This document shows positions 1 to 8,930 of a stretch of 58,952 bases of DNA, in pieces. Position 1 is the first letter of the stretch, and every line of letters begins with the position of its first letter. The position numbers and the translations under genes are program-made. Below the pieces are notes generated by a model. It had not been told where the DNA came from. It searched no databases and saw nothing but the letters and a program-made list of their open reading frames with translations. This DNA is from Cyclobacteriaceae bacterium (GTDB taxonomy: Bacteria > Bacteroidota > Bacteroidia > Cytophagales > Cyclobacteriaceae): contig JAHEGY010000013.1 of assembly GCA_024644875.1 (NCBI GenBank), positions 1-58,952 on the forward strand. Direction: 5' to 3'.

Positions 1-149
1 AAATGCCTCCGGATATTTAAACTAGATCTGAATACTAAGGATCCAATAATATCTATCCTTAAATGTTCTTCACAAATATTACCCATAAAACATATTCTTT
101 TATATTTTTATGGTTGGGATTTTCCCGGTTATAAAAAGACATTTATTGC

Positions 150-980
150 GTGCAGGCCTCGATTGTAAAATGGTTGAATAAACCACTGGATTTACTTGAA
201 AACAATAAGGATAGATGGATCCTTATAATTACAACCGGCGTATTTTCAATTCTTTTTCTGAACCTGTATAATCCCTTTAATGTCAGTAACTGGCATTCCA
301 TTGAATCTATACCACTTTTCCTGATCCTGTCAAGTTATGGGATTATTGGAATTTTCATTCTGTCAATCAGCCAATTCCTGATCCGCCCTCTATTCGGTAT
401 TAAAAATTTTAAGATTAAGTCATTTATATTATGGTTTATTTGTGAGGTGATGATATTGGGCTTTGTGATGTTTCTCATTTATGGTGATAAAGGATTGCAA
501 GGCTACGACCTGCTGATGGAAATACTGCGGTCTCTGAAATACACTTTTCTGGTAATAGCGCTTCCGTATGTAGCGGTATTATACTATCTCCATAGCAGCA
601 GGCAGAAACAAAAGTTTTTTCAGGTGGATAAATCTGAAAAAAATATTATTAAAATCCTTGATGAAAATCAAAATGTAAGGATAGCCATCGAGCCTGACAA
701 ACTTCTCTTCATAAAGAATGCAGATAACTACGTCGAGATCTTTTATACCAACATTGAAGGAATATCCAAGGAACTTGTCAGGACCAGTTTAAAAAGGCTG
801 GAATCTGAATTAAGTGATTTTAAGATCAGAAGGTGCCACAGATCTTATATGGTCAATATAAAGAATGTTTCCTTAAGTAAAAAAACGAGAAAAGGATTAA
901 ATCTCGAATTAAGAATTGAAAACGCACCACTGATCCCTGTTTCGAAAAATTATGCCCCAGATATATTAAATGAATTGTAA
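150..980 (+). CDS. Membrane-anchored LytTR-domain transcriptional regulator
   Basis: Predicted one-component regulator of 276 residues. The N-terminal half has about four hydrophobic segments (roughly residues 24-40, 52-75, 88-112 and 130-147), and the C-terminal part (about 178-276) is a LytTR DNA-binding domain. Family hallmarks visible are LLFIKNADNYVEIFY, the basic RTSLKRLE stretch and FKIRRCHRSYMVN, which matches the F-x-R-x-H-R-S-Y-x-V-N signature of LytTR domains. There is no receiver domain and no partner kinase next to it, so the membrane part may sense the signal itself (inference). The start is GTG at 150; no better ATG lies in frame upstream. Target genes are unknown; the small secreted protein downstream on the same strand is a possible one. 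Family assignment is firm, role inferred. Confidence 0.9.
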   Translation: MQASIVKWLNKPLDLLENNKDRWILIITTGVFSILFLNLYNPFNVSNWHSIESIPLFLILSSYGIIGIFILSISQFLIRPLFGIKNFKIKSFILWFICEVMILGFVMFLIYGDKGLQGYDLLMEILRSLKYTFLVIALPYVAVLYYLHSSRQKQKFFQVDKSEKNIIKILDENQNVRIAIEPDKLLFIKNADNYVEIFYTNIEGISKELVRTSLKRLESELSDFKIRRCHRSYMVNIKNVSLSKKTRKGLNLELRIENAPLIPVSKNYAPDILNEL

Positions 981-1119
981 AGAATTTGCAGGAAATTCGG
1001 ACCTATTCATTCATCCCAAATAAGTAAATTTTATACCAAAAAGCAGTAAATTTGCTGACATTCAAATATTTATGAAAATTTTTGTTAAAATTAATTCAAA
1101 CTAAACTAAAGGATTTAAG

Positions 1120-1494
1120 ATGAAACGATTATTAATTTCAGGAAGTGCAGGTTTGATTATCCTGTTTGCGTTGATGTTCAATGTGGCTACAGTTTCTGCC
1201 AAAGACAATGTAGTAGGAACTTGGGATTACTCAGCACCAAATGCACCTTATGAGTATTCAAAAGGACAAATAATCATCACCGAAGGTGAAGATAAGTTGG
1301 AAGGGAAAGTGGATATTGATGGGTACGAGATGAAGTTGAACAGTGTAAAAGTTGAAGATGGTGTTCTTTCTTTTTCATTGTATGTGGAAGGTGAGTATGT
1401 TTCCGTCAAATTGACAATAAATGGAGATAACTTAGAAGGGAAAGCCAGTACTTCAGAAGGATTGTTAGAGGTAACAGGTAAGCGGGCGAAATAG
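1120..1494 (+). CDS. Small secreted protein of unknown function
   Basis: A 124-residue protein with a clear Sec signal peptide (basic MKR, hydrophobic core, VSAKD near residues 27-31). The mature part of about 95 residues is acidic and beta-rich, with alternating patterns such as KLEGKVDIDGYEMKLNSV, and resembles small lipocalin-like or META-like beta proteins. I do not recognise a named family. It sits 139 bp after the LytTR regulator and is followed by a strong hairpin terminator, so it is probably monocistronic. The start is supported by AAAGGA about 8 bases upstream of the ATG. Function not assignable. Confidence 0.75.
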   Translation: MKRLLISGSAGLIILFALMFNVATVSAKDNVVGTWDYSAPNAPYEYSKGQIIITEGEDKLEGKVDIDGYEMKLNSVKVEDGVLSFSLYVEGEYVSVKLTINGDNLEGKASTSEGLLEVTGKRAK

Positions 1495-1513
1495 TTAATT
1501 TTTATTCTGAAGG

Positions 1514-1569
1514 GCCTGTTTTGAAATACTATTCTATTGTGATAGTATTTTAGGACAGGCATTTTTTTT
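1514..1569 (+). terminator. Rho-independent terminator after the small secreted protein
   Basis: A long, almost perfect stem: GCCTGTTTTGAAATACTAT pairs with ATAGTATTTTAGGACAGGC around a short loop, followed by a run of eight T. It lies 20 bases after the stop codon at 1494 and ends 14 bases before the ATG of the next gene. Confidence 0.9.
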
Positions 1570-1582
1570 ATATTTACCTTCT

Positions 1583-3850
1583 ATGCGACCATATACTTAT
1601 TCAATTCCCTTTATTTTAATTTTATTACTGTTACTTCCCTCAACCATCAGTGCCCAGCAAACCAATGACCTTAGACAAAAACTATCAGAACTCAATCCAT
1701 ACCATTTAAATGACATTAAATACAAAGGTGACTGGCTTGTTCTAAAACCAGACATCAAATCAGAAATATATAAGCACAACCAATGCCTCGTCCTGAGCAA
1801 TGGTCTGATATCCAGAACATTTTCCATATTTCTAGATGGCGCTACCATTGGTTTCGATAATCTGGTTAAGGATGTATCAATATTCAGGGCAGTAAAGCCA
1901 GAGGCGATAATCAGTATAAATGGTCATGAATTACAGATCGGGGGATTGAATGGTCAGCCTGTAATGAATTATTTTATCGATTCCTGGCTTAATACTGATT
2001 TGTCACCGGATGAAATGGCCATGCATTTAAATGATTTCAGGGTAAACCCGATCAAAGCCCCATTTGAATGGAAGAAAAGAATAAGCTGGATGCCTCTAGT
2101 TCCTGATTGGCCCCCCAAGGGTCTGGAACTGACAATGATTTATAAATATGAGGAGGAGCAATTGAAATCCCTACAAAAGCATTATGGCAAAGATCTGGCC
2201 GAATCATTAGGGCAAATAGAGGTGGAAGTTCACTATGAGATGTATGATAATATACCCCTGCTTTCTAAATGGATCGTCATAAAGAACAATTCAAACCGTG
2301 ATTTAAGATTAGATGATTTCGAATCTGAAATACTGGCATATGTAGAACCGGAAAGTGTAGTGGGGGATAAAGATATCTGGAAGTTACCATTATTAGGAGT
2401 TGAAACGGATTATGCTTTTGGAGGCTCCATGTCGCAGGAAGCCAGTGCAGGAAACAGTTATTCCTGGGAAATTGATGAAGAATATAAGACTATTATCAAT
2501 TATTCAAGAATGCAACCTTCCATGCTGGTCGTATCCCCAAGGATTGGACCTGGTATTGATATGGAACCAGGTGGCTCTTTCACAAGCTTTAAGGTATTTG
2601 AATTGGTTCATGATAATTCCAATAGAGAGAGACAAGGGCTGGGAATCAGGAAAATGTATCGGACAGTTGCCCCCTGGATAACGGAAAATCCAATACTAAT
2701 GCATGTAAGACGGGCAGATGATAAATCAGTAAAAACAGCCATTGACCAATGTGTGGATGTTGGATTTGAAATGGTTATAATGACTTTTGGAAGTGGTTTT
2801 AATATTGAAGACAGTACAAAAAGCAACTGGGACAGGCTGAAACAACTAGGAGCTTATGCCCATGAAAAAGAAATAGCCCTTGGTGGTTATTCCTTATTGG
2901 CCAGCCGGAAGATTGATGCAAAGAATGATGTCATAATGCCTGAAGGACAAAAGCCCCGGTTCAATAACTCTCCATGTCTTCACAGTGTATGGGGGCAGAA
3001 CTATTTCGAAAATCTTTATAAATTCTATGATTATACCAATCTTGATATATTGGAACATGACGGATCCTATCCTGGTGATGTATGCATGTCCACATTGCAT
3101 CCTGGTCACCGAGATATCCAGGATTCTCAATGGAAGCAATTTGAATTGATAACTGATTTCTATAAATGGTGCAGGGGAAGAGGGATATATTTAAATGTTC
3201 CGGATTGGTATTTTCTTAATGCAAGCAATAAAACGGGTATGGGGTACCGGGAAACGAACTGGTCCTTACCTAGGGATTACCAGGAAATAATTGAACGTCA
3301 GAACATATATGATGGGACCTGGGGAAAGACACCCTCCATGGGCTGGATGTTCGTGCCACTTGTTCAGTATCATGGTGGGGGTAAGGCTGCGACAATAGAA
3401 CCTTTGCATGAACACCTTGATCATTATGAACAAAGGTTGGCAAACCTTTTCGGCGCAGGTGTACAGGCCTGTTACAGGGGACCAAGATTATATGATACAC
3501 CTGAGACCAGGGAAGTAGTTAAAAAATGGGTCGATTTCTATTTGAAACACAGGAGGATCCTGGATGCGGATATCATACACGTACGTAGGCCTGATGGAAG
3601 GGATTACGATGGATTGCTCCATGTGGATCCCGAAGGTGAGGAAAAAGGATTGCTCATGCTATACAATCCACTGGATGTGCCGGTTAAGAAACAAATAAAA
3701 ATAGATCTCTATTATACAGGCTTAGAGGATAGTGCCCTTTTAAGCAAGCAAGACGGGAATTTTAAAACAGTCCAACTTGGAACTGATGGAATTCTCTATC
3801 TCGACATAGAAATTCCGGCGAATAAATGGACATGGTATATCTTTAAATAG
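1583..3850 (+). CDS. Secreted glycoside hydrolase, alpha-galactosidase-like
   Basis: A 755-residue exported protein. The signal peptide covers residues 1-24 (hydrophobic LLLLLP core, TISAQ cleavage region). An N-terminal beta-sandwich (about 40-350) is followed by a TIM-barrel-like part (about 370-680) and a C-terminal beta domain with the LLMLYNPLDVPV strand common in alpha-galactosidase-type enzymes. LDILEHDGSYPGD around Asp493 sits where clan GH-D enzymes carry their catalytic nucleophile. I infer a retaining alpha-glycosidase, perhaps an alpha-galactosidase, but the exact GH family is not certain and the acid/base residue cannot be pinned down by eye. It starts just after the upstream terminator and converges with the GH43-like gene, 7 bp between stops. 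Probably periplasmic or surface-associated. Confidence 0.75.
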   Translation: MRPYTYSIPFILILLLLLPSTISAQQTNDLRQKLSELNPYHLNDIKYKGDWLVLKPDIKSEIYKHNQCLVLSNGLISRTFSIFLDGATIGFDNLVKDVSIFRAVKPEAIISINGHELQIGGLNGQPVMNYFIDSWLNTDLSPDEMAMHLNDFRVNPIKAPFEWKKRISWMPLVPDWPPKGLELTMIYKYEEEQLKSLQKHYGKDLAESLGQIEVEVHYEMYDNIPLLSKWIVIKNNSNRDLRLDDFESEILAYVEPESVVGDKDIWKLPLLGVETDYAFGGSMSQEASAGNSYSWEIDEEYKTIINYSRMQPSMLVVSPRIGPGIDMEPGGSFTSFKVFELVHDNSNRERQGLGIRKMYRTVAPWITENPILMHVRRADDKSVKTAIDQCVDVGFEMVIMTFGSGFNIEDSTKSNWDRLKQLGAYAHEKEIALGGYSLLASRKIDAKNDVIMPEGQKPRFNNSPCLHSVWGQNYFENLYKFYDYTNLDILEHDGSYPGDVCMSTLHPGHRDIQDSQWKQFELITDFYKWCRGRGIYLNVPDWYFLNASNKTGMGYRETNWSLPRDYQEIIERQNIYDGTWGKTPSMGWMFVPLVQYHGGGKAATIEPLHEHLDHYEQRLANLFGAGVQACYRGPRLYDTPETREVVKKWVDFYLKHRRILDADIIHVRRPDGRDYDGLLHVDPEGEEKGLLMLYNPLDVPVKKQIKIDLYYTGLEDSALLSKQDGNFKTVQLGTDGILYLDIEIPANKWTWYIFK

Positions 3851-3857
3851 TGTATTT

Positions 3858-4799
3858 CTATTTTTTCTTTAAGAGATTTTTTAATACATCTTCAGAGACC
3901 TGGAATACTGTTCCGTGCCTTGTGCCTTTCGGGAAGGAAATCTGATCTGAAATATCCACCCAGTTAATTAAGTCATCAGACCTGACTGCACCCATTCGAT
4001 TCTTCCGGTATTTATCAAAGTATACCCACCAGTAGTTTTCAAATTGTATAACCGATGGTCCTTCGGCCCAATAATCCCCGGTAATTGGTTCTGAAGGTAT
4101 GCTATAGCTATTGGACAGGCTGGTACTTGTAGCTACACGAATGTTTTTTTCTGGCGGATGTCTTGTTTCATCCTTGAGGAACATATAATATTTGCCCTCA
4201 TGTTTAGTTAACGTTCCGTCTATTACGTTAAATCCCTGATCATATAACAGTTTGGTCTTACTGAACTCTTCGAAATCTTTTGTAGTGACATAATACATCC
4301 TATGGTTCAGGCCATTATCACCTGAATCATCAGTTTCAGGAAATCTTCCAGGTATGGTGGTCGACCAAAAGATCATATACAATTCCTCCGTCGTGTCATA
4401 ATATATCTCCGGGGCCCAGCAATTTCTTGCCTGTTCCTCATGTGCCATAACCGGGATCATCTTTTGGACCGACCAGTCGGTTAAATTCCGAGAATATGCA
4501 TAACCGATTCCTTTTTCTTTCCAGCTTATGGTCCACACCATATGAAACTTATTGTCCGGGCCCAGAATTATGCAGGGGTCACGCATGAGTTTATCATCTC
4601 CAACTGTCGGTTTTAAAAATGACTTTCCGTTATTGAGTTGTTTCCATTTGAAACCATCATGACTATATGCAAGATGCAGGCCATCTTCCCCATTGCCTGT
4701 AAAATAGGAGAAAAGCAAAACCTGCTTTTGAGCATGCAGATTACCGACAAAAACCAGTACAAGAAATATTACCTGTAGTATAAATATGATTTTCTTCAT
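3858..4799 (-). CDS. Secreted GH43-like five-bladed beta-propeller glycosidase
   Basis: A 313-residue protein with a signal peptide (MKKIIFILQ start, ending NLHAQ at about residue 23). The remainder shows the repeating blade pattern of GH43/GH32-type propellers: LHLAYSHDGFKWKQL, MRDPCIILGPDNKFHMVW, NCWAPEIYYDTTEELYMIFW, VIDGTLTKHEGKYYMFLKD and WAEGPSVIQFENYWWVYFD. RDP, WAPE and EGP occupy positions typical of the acidic catalytic residues in this fold. The substrate is probably an arabinose-, xylose- or galactose-containing glycan (inference). It lies 2 bp downstream of deoC on the same strand, so the two are probably co-transcribed although not obviously in one pathway. Confidence 0.85.
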   Translation of the reverse strand: MKKIIFILQVIFLVLVFVGNLHAQKQVLLFSYFTGNGEDGLHLAYSHDGFKWKQLNNGKSFLKPTVGDDKLMRDPCIILGPDNKFHMVWTISWKEKGIGYAYSRNLTDWSVQKMIPVMAHEEQARNCWAPEIYYDTTEELYMIFWSTTIPGRFPETDDSGDNGLNHRMYYVTTKDFEEFSKTKLLYDQGFNVIDGTLTKHEGKYYMFLKDETRHPPEKNIRVATSTSLSNSYSIPSEPITGDYWAEGPSVIQFENYWWVYFDKYRKNRMGAVRSDDLINWVDISDQISFPKGTRHGTVFQVSEDVLKNLLKKK

Positions 4800-4801
4800 A
4801 T

Positions 4802-5515
4802 TTAATCCCCAAATCTGTTTTTTGCATCCTCAAGCATGGTTATGGTGGCTGTAGCGCCGCAACGTGTACATCCGGCTTCCCGGACAGCAATTAATTGATC
4901 CAGAGTCCGTACACCACCAGCTGCTTTTACCTTAACATCCGGGCCAACACTTTTCTTCATTAATTTCAGATTTGGAATAGTGGCTCCTTCATAACTGTAT
5001 TTGCCATCTTTCCCTTTTACGAATCCGAATCCCGATGATGTTTTAACATAATCAGCACCTACCTTCGTGCAGATCTGGCATAATCTGACAATATCATCCG
5101 GAGTACTCACATAATCTGTTTCAAAAATAACCTTTACAATGGCTTTATGCTTATGACATATACTGGTTACTGCATCTATTTCCCTTTCAATATAATCCCA
5201 ATCTCCCTGCAGAGCTTTGGCTATATTGATCACCATGTCGATCTCAACAGCACCGTCCTTACAAGCTTTTTCCGTCTCATATACTTTGACTTCTATAGCT
5301 GAATTTCCGGAAGGAAAACCGATAACGCATCCTACAAAAATATCCGTACCTTTTAAAAGTTCTACCGCTTGTGTTACTGCATAAGGTTTGACACAAACTG
5401 AAGCTACATCATATTTTAAGGCCACTTCACATTCTCTTTTAAGATCCTGATCCGTCATGGTGGGATGAAGAATCGAATGATCGATCATTTTTGCTAAATC
5501 TCTTGTTTTCGACAT
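4802..5515 (-). CDS. deoC: Deoxyribose-phosphate aldolase
   Basis: Cytoplasmic class I aldolase of 237 residues that cleaves 2-deoxyribose 5-phosphate to acetaldehyde and glyceraldehyde 3-phosphate in deoxynucleoside catabolism. The family signatures are present: EIDMVIN with catalytic Asp93, ADYVKTSSGFG with the Schiff-base Lys158, and VKVKAAGGVR with Lys197. Length matches the short bacterial form. The gene is the first of a two-gene unit with the GH43-like protein and is divergent from the POT transporter, with 166 bp between starts for promoters. No other deo genes are nearby. Confidence 0.97.
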   Translation of the reverse strand: MSKTRDLAKMIDHSILHPTMTDQDLKRECEVALKYDVASVCVKPYAVTQAVELLKGTDIFVGCVIGFPSGNSAIEVKVYETEKACKDGAVEIDMVINIAKALQGDWDYIEREIDAVTSICHKHKAIVKVIFETDYVSTPDDIVRLCQICTKVGADYVKTSSGFGFVKGKDGKYSYEGATIPNLKLMKKSVGPDVKVKAAGGVRTLDQLIAVREAGCTRCGATATITMLEDAKNRFGD

Positions 5516-5681
5516 TATAAAAAAATTAGGTTAAGAATATTAAATTTGATTTTTATCGCACATCAGGCGAAGATACAAAAATCGAATTCTAATTGTTATC
5601 TCACAACAAATGTCAAATAAAAAGTGTCTCCACTGCAAACTTTGATATACAGAATATATTTTAGTATGAATTAAAAACAAA

Positions 5682-7250
5682 ATGGCAATAAAAAACATCC
5701 AGGAATCATCTGAAATAAAGGCTTCGGTTAAAGAGAACACCTTATTCGGGCACCCGAAAGGCCTTTATTATTTGTTTTTTACAGAATTATGGGAAAGATT
5801 CAGTTTCTACGGCATGAGGGCCTTGCTTACCTTATACATGGTAGAGAAGATCTTTGTTTCAATGGCTAACCGGGATGCCTCTTCCGCAGCGATTTATGCT
5901 TCCTACGGTTCACTTGTATATGCCTCAGCCGTAATCGGAGGTAAATTGGCCGATGCGATCCTGGGATTCCGAAGATCCATTCTTTTTGGAGGGATATTGA
6001 TGTCATTAGGGCAGTTTGTACTGGCCTTCCATCAAGAGGAGAATCTCGTGTTTTTTACGGGATTATCTTTCATTATTGTAGGCAATGGCTTTTTTAAACC
6101 AAATATTTCATCCTTTGTCGGGACATTGTATCCGGATGGTGATAAAAGAAAAGATTCCGGATTCACAATTTTTTATATGGGTATTAATATTGGTGCCTTT
6201 ATCGCGCCATTGATTTGTGGATGGCTTGCAAGTGCTTATGGATGGCAATATGGATTTGGGATTGCAGGAGTGGGAATGATCACAGGATTGATAACTTTTC
6301 AGTATGGAATAAAATCAGGTGTATTCGCAGATAGTGGGAATTCCCCGAAACCGCAATTATTAAATAAAAAGTATTTTGGGATCACGATCAGGAACCTGGT
6401 ATTCCTAAGCGCTATTTTGTGTATTCCTTTCGTGTCTTTCATGATATCAGCGTACGAACCTGTTAGTTTTGGGAAGGCTTTGTTTGGTGACTCGAACCTG
6501 GTGAATATCCTTTTTCAGGTATTCGGGGTTTTGGTTGCCCTTTACCTGGTATATATAATGTGGAAGTCTACTGTAGTAGAGCGTAAAAAATTAGCTGTAG
6601 TTTTATTTTTGACAGTTTTCATGACTGTTTTCTGGGGATTTGGTGAACTTTCGGGAAGTATTATTACCCTGTTTGCAGCCAGAAATGTTAACCTGGTAGT
6701 CATTAATGCGGCTCAATCTAATTCTATCTGGCCGATGTTTGTTATTCTTCTTGCCTTACCTACATCGTATTTATGGTCATATCTAAGTAAAAAGAGACTT
6801 AATCCGTATACACCCTATAAATTTGCTTATGGTATGTTTTTCCTGGGCATTGCCTTTGCACTTTTGAGTTTTAGCAGAAACACAGCGGATATTGATGGCC
6901 AGGTTCCATTTATATTTTTAATAATACTCTATTTCTTTATTACTATTGGTGAACTGTTCATGTCGCCGGTAGGACTTTCGAAGATCACTGATCTGTCTCC
7001 TAAAAGATACCTGGGATTCCTGATGGGAGTATGGTTTCTATCTTCCACCTATGCATTTCAGATAGTTGGTTTTATAGGCAGAAAACTTGCTGTGAAAAAT
7101 GAGGTCGATGGCGCTTCCGTGATGGGAATAAATTCTCTATATGTATATGCTGATGGTTTTGAACTGATAGCAAAGTATGCCATTGGTGCTGCATTTATTA
7201 TACTCCTTCTGGCACCACTTCTAAAAAGATGGATGGGAGGAGTTCATTAA
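5682..7250 (+). CDS. Proton-dependent oligopeptide (POT/PTR2) transporter
   Basis: Inner-membrane MFS symporter of 522 residues for di- or tripeptides. The N-terminal part has the POT signature (GHPKGLYYLFFTELWERFSF then YGMRALLTLYM, with the conserved E-x-x-E-R-F/Y proton-coupling motif). The second PTR2 signature appears as FTIFYMGINIGAFIAPLICG. Twelve or more hydrophobic segments can be counted, and the loop with FMSPVGLSKITDLSPKRYLG is also typical. Length is close to DtpT-type proteins. Monocistronic by spacing. Confidence 0.95.
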   Translation: MAIKNIQESSEIKASVKENTLFGHPKGLYYLFFTELWERFSFYGMRALLTLYMVEKIFVSMANRDASSAAIYASYGSLVYASAVIGGKLADAILGFRRSILFGGILMSLGQFVLAFHQEENLVFFTGLSFIIVGNGFFKPNISSFVGTLYPDGDKRKDSGFTIFYMGINIGAFIAPLICGWLASAYGWQYGFGIAGVGMITGLITFQYGIKSGVFADSGNSPKPQLLNKKYFGITIRNLVFLSAILCIPFVSFMISAYEPVSFGKALFGDSNLVNILFQVFGVLVALYLVYIMWKSTVVERKKLAVVLFLTVFMTVFWGFGELSGSIITLFAARNVNLVVINAAQSNSIWPMFVILLALPTSYLWSYLSKKRLNPYTPYKFAYGMFFLGIAFALLSFSRNTADIDGQVPFIFLIILYFFITIGELFMSPVGLSKITDLSPKRYLGFLMGVWFLSSTYAFQIVGFIGRKLAVKNEVDGASVMGINSLYVYADGFELIAKYAIGAAFIILLLAPLLKRWMGGVH

Positions 7251-7349
7251 GGATTAATTCAATAGCATTTGTGTCATTTCCGCGGCCTCAACGATTGAGT
7301 GTGTACTCTGTTTTTTTTAAAAAATTAGGGTATATCTTTAATAATTTTA

Positions 7350-7357
7350 TAACTTTG
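7350..7357 (+). promoter_or_regulatory. Candidate Bacteroidota -7 promoter element for the cold-shock gene
   Basis: TAACTTTG matches the TAnnTTTG -7 consensus described for Bacteroidota promoters and lies 25 bases before the GTG start. No clear TTG is at the expected -33 spacing, so this is only a partial match. Confidence 0.35.
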
Positions 7358-7382
7358 TACAAATCAAATTATTTTATTTATA

Positions 7383-7577
7383 GTGAAAGAAGGTACCGTA
7401 AAATTCTTTAATGAGTCAAAAGGATATGGATTCGTTAAAGACGATGAAACTGAAAATGAATATTTTGTTCATGTATCTGAACTCGTTGACCGAATTAAGG
7501 ATAATGACAAAGTAACCTTTGAATTAAAAGAAGGTCGCAAAGGTTTAAATGCTGTGAATGTCAAACTCGCTGAGTAA
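7383..7577 (+). CDS. Cold-shock domain protein (CspA family)
   Basis: A 64-residue single OB-fold RNA/DNA-binding protein. RNP1 (SKGYGFVKDDE) and RNP2 (NEYFVHVSEL) are both present, as is the G-T-V-K-F-F-N opening. Length is normal for Bacteroidota CspA proteins. The start is GTG at 7383, required by the universally placed MKEGTVKFF opening. It is expected to act as an RNA chaperone in the cytoplasm. It stands alone, 132 bp after the POT gene, and is followed by a strong terminator. Confidence 0.95.
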   Translation: MKEGTVKFFNESKGYGFVKDDETENEYFVHVSELVDRIKDNDKVTFELKEGRKGLNAVNVKLAE

Positions 7578-7601
7578 GTTATTGTCAACATTTAATCTTC
7601 C

Positions 7602-7626
7602 AGCCAGTATTTACTGGCTTTTTTTT
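7602..7626 (+). terminator. Rho-independent terminator after the cold-shock gene
   Basis: AGCCAGTA pairs perfectly with TACTGGCT across a 2-base loop, followed by seven T. The hairpin is 24 bases after the stop codon. Confidence 0.9.
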
Positions 7627-7658
7627 GTGACCGGAAAAATTCTTTTGGGGATAAAAAA

Positions 7659-8006
7659 TCAACCACCTGACTTTTTCGCTTTATATCCCTTATTTAATAA
7701 TAACTGAAGTACTTTATCCCTGAAATCGCCCTGGATCAATATTTCATTGTTTTTTGAAGAACCCCCGACACCACATTTAGATTTCAGGAATTTAGCCAGG
7801 GTTTTAAGATCATCATCAGAACCCGCAAAACCGGTTATTAAGGTAACCTGTTTGCCAGCCCTTGACTTTCTATCCAGCATCACCCTGAGATCCTGATCTT
7901 CGGGCGACAATGTCTCTGCTTCTTCATTGTCATTATAATTATACTCATACTCCGGATCGGTTGAATAAACAATGCCGCTTCTGCGTTTTCTGCTTTTCTT
8001 ACTCAT
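7659..8006 (-). CDS. yciH: SUI1/eIF1-family translation initiation factor (YciH-like)
   Basis: A 115-residue basic cytoplasmic protein. The C-terminal 70 residues form a SUI1/eIF1 domain: KQVTLITGFAG, the KTLAKFLKSKCGVGGSSK core and ILIQGDFRDKVLQLLLNKGY. The N-terminal 45 residues are a charged tail with KKSRKRR. Bacterial YciH proteins are thought to influence start-codon fidelity. It follows the pseudouridine synthase by 5 bp on the same strand, so the two probably share a transcript concerned with translation. Confidence 0.92.
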   Translation of the reverse strand: MSKKSRKRRSGIVYSTDPEYEYNYNDNEEAETLSPEDQDLRVMLDRKSRAGKQVTLITGFAGSDDDLKTLAKFLKSKCGVGGSSKNNEILIQGDFRDKVLQLLLNKGYKAKKSGG

Positions 8007-8011
8007 AATGT

Positions 8012-8767
8012 TTATAAATCTATATCTATATGCCGAGTATGAAATCCAAGGATACGAATAGTTTCCCTAAATTCATTATGTAAAATGGCTTTTATTTTTA
8101 CTTCTTCATAACTGACCGGGTGTAAGAAAAGTAATTCATGGGCATGAAGCATCATTGTAGTTATATTCCATTTACTCTTTAATAATCTATTTTGGATATG
8201 ACAGCCATGCGGACGATCACCAATTATGGGGTGATTTATATGTGCGAAATGCTTTCGAATCTGATGCATCCGGCCTGATTCCGGAAATATTTCAACTAAG
8301 GAATACCTGGTGGTCTTATAGGGGCCACTTGGCATATCGATTTCCACCTTATCCAAAGTTTTATACCTGGTAAGCGCTTCTGCCATCTTACCATTATCCT
8401 TTTTGACCGGGTAATCAATTATTCCCTCATCTTCAGTGTAACCACGAACAATAGCCAGGTACTTTTTCTTAACCTCCCCTGAAGAGAATTTAAATTGCAT
8501 TTGACGATTTACATCCTCTTCTAAAGCAAAAAGCAGAACACCTGATGTTTTACGGTCAAGCCTGTGAGCTGGATATACATGCTGGCCTAACTGATCCCTG
8601 AGTATCTGCAGGGCAAACAGTTTTTTTTCATCAGAAATCCTTGTCCTGTGTACCAGCAATCCATGCGGCTTGTTTATAGCAACCAGGTATTCATCCCTGT
8701 AAATTATTTCCAATTCCTTAATTTCCGAAATCAATTCAAGTGTGTCTTTTTCTTTGTAAAAATACAA
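8012..8767 (-). CDS. truC: RluA-family RNA pseudouridine synthase, TruC-like
   Basis: A 251-residue pseudouridine synthase. The catalytic motif HRLDRKTSGVLLFA (Asp71) and the LVAINKPHGLLVHR, GRMHQIRKHFAHINHPIIGD and MMLHAHELLFLHP blocks fit TruC, which modifies uridine 65 in some tRNAs, better than RluC/RluD. No S4 domain is present, as expected for TruC. The listed start is a TTG at 8767; the family usually begins near LEIIYRDEYLVAINKP, so a start about 20 codons later is possible. It is first in a two-gene unit with the SUI1 protein. Confidence 0.85.
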   Translation of the reverse strand: MYFYKEKDTLELISEIKELEIIYRDEYLVAINKPHGLLVHRTRISDEKKLFALQILRDQLGQHVYPAHRLDRKTSGVLLFALEEDVNRQMQFKFSSGEVKKKYLAIVRGYTEDEGIIDYPVKKDNGKMAEALTRYKTLDKVEIDMPSGPYKTTRYSLVEIFPESGRMHQIRKHFAHINHPIIGDRPHGCHIQNRLLKSKWNITTMMLHAHELLFLHPVSYEEVKIKAILHNEFRETIRILGFHTRHIDIDL

Positions 8768-8930
8768 TTTGGTTTAAACATATTTCCTATTAAATGGGAT
8801 TGAACTCAATGTTTAACTGAAAGGCAAATAAAGATCTTTTAAATTTTATGAAGTTTGATTTTTTTATCTAAACTCTTTTTCATTAATTAGGACACTTTTT
8901 GAAATAATTAAATCCAAAAGGTCAGCTAAT

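Noticed and set aside
1-149. AAGGAT/ATCCTT hairpin near 40-60 as a terminator
   Set aside because: Short stem, long loop and no T-run; probably chance.
1248-1562. 104-codon minus-strand frame opposite the small secreted protein
   Set aside because: It is the shadow of a gene with a signal peptide, reads through the terminator hairpin and has no recognisable protein features.
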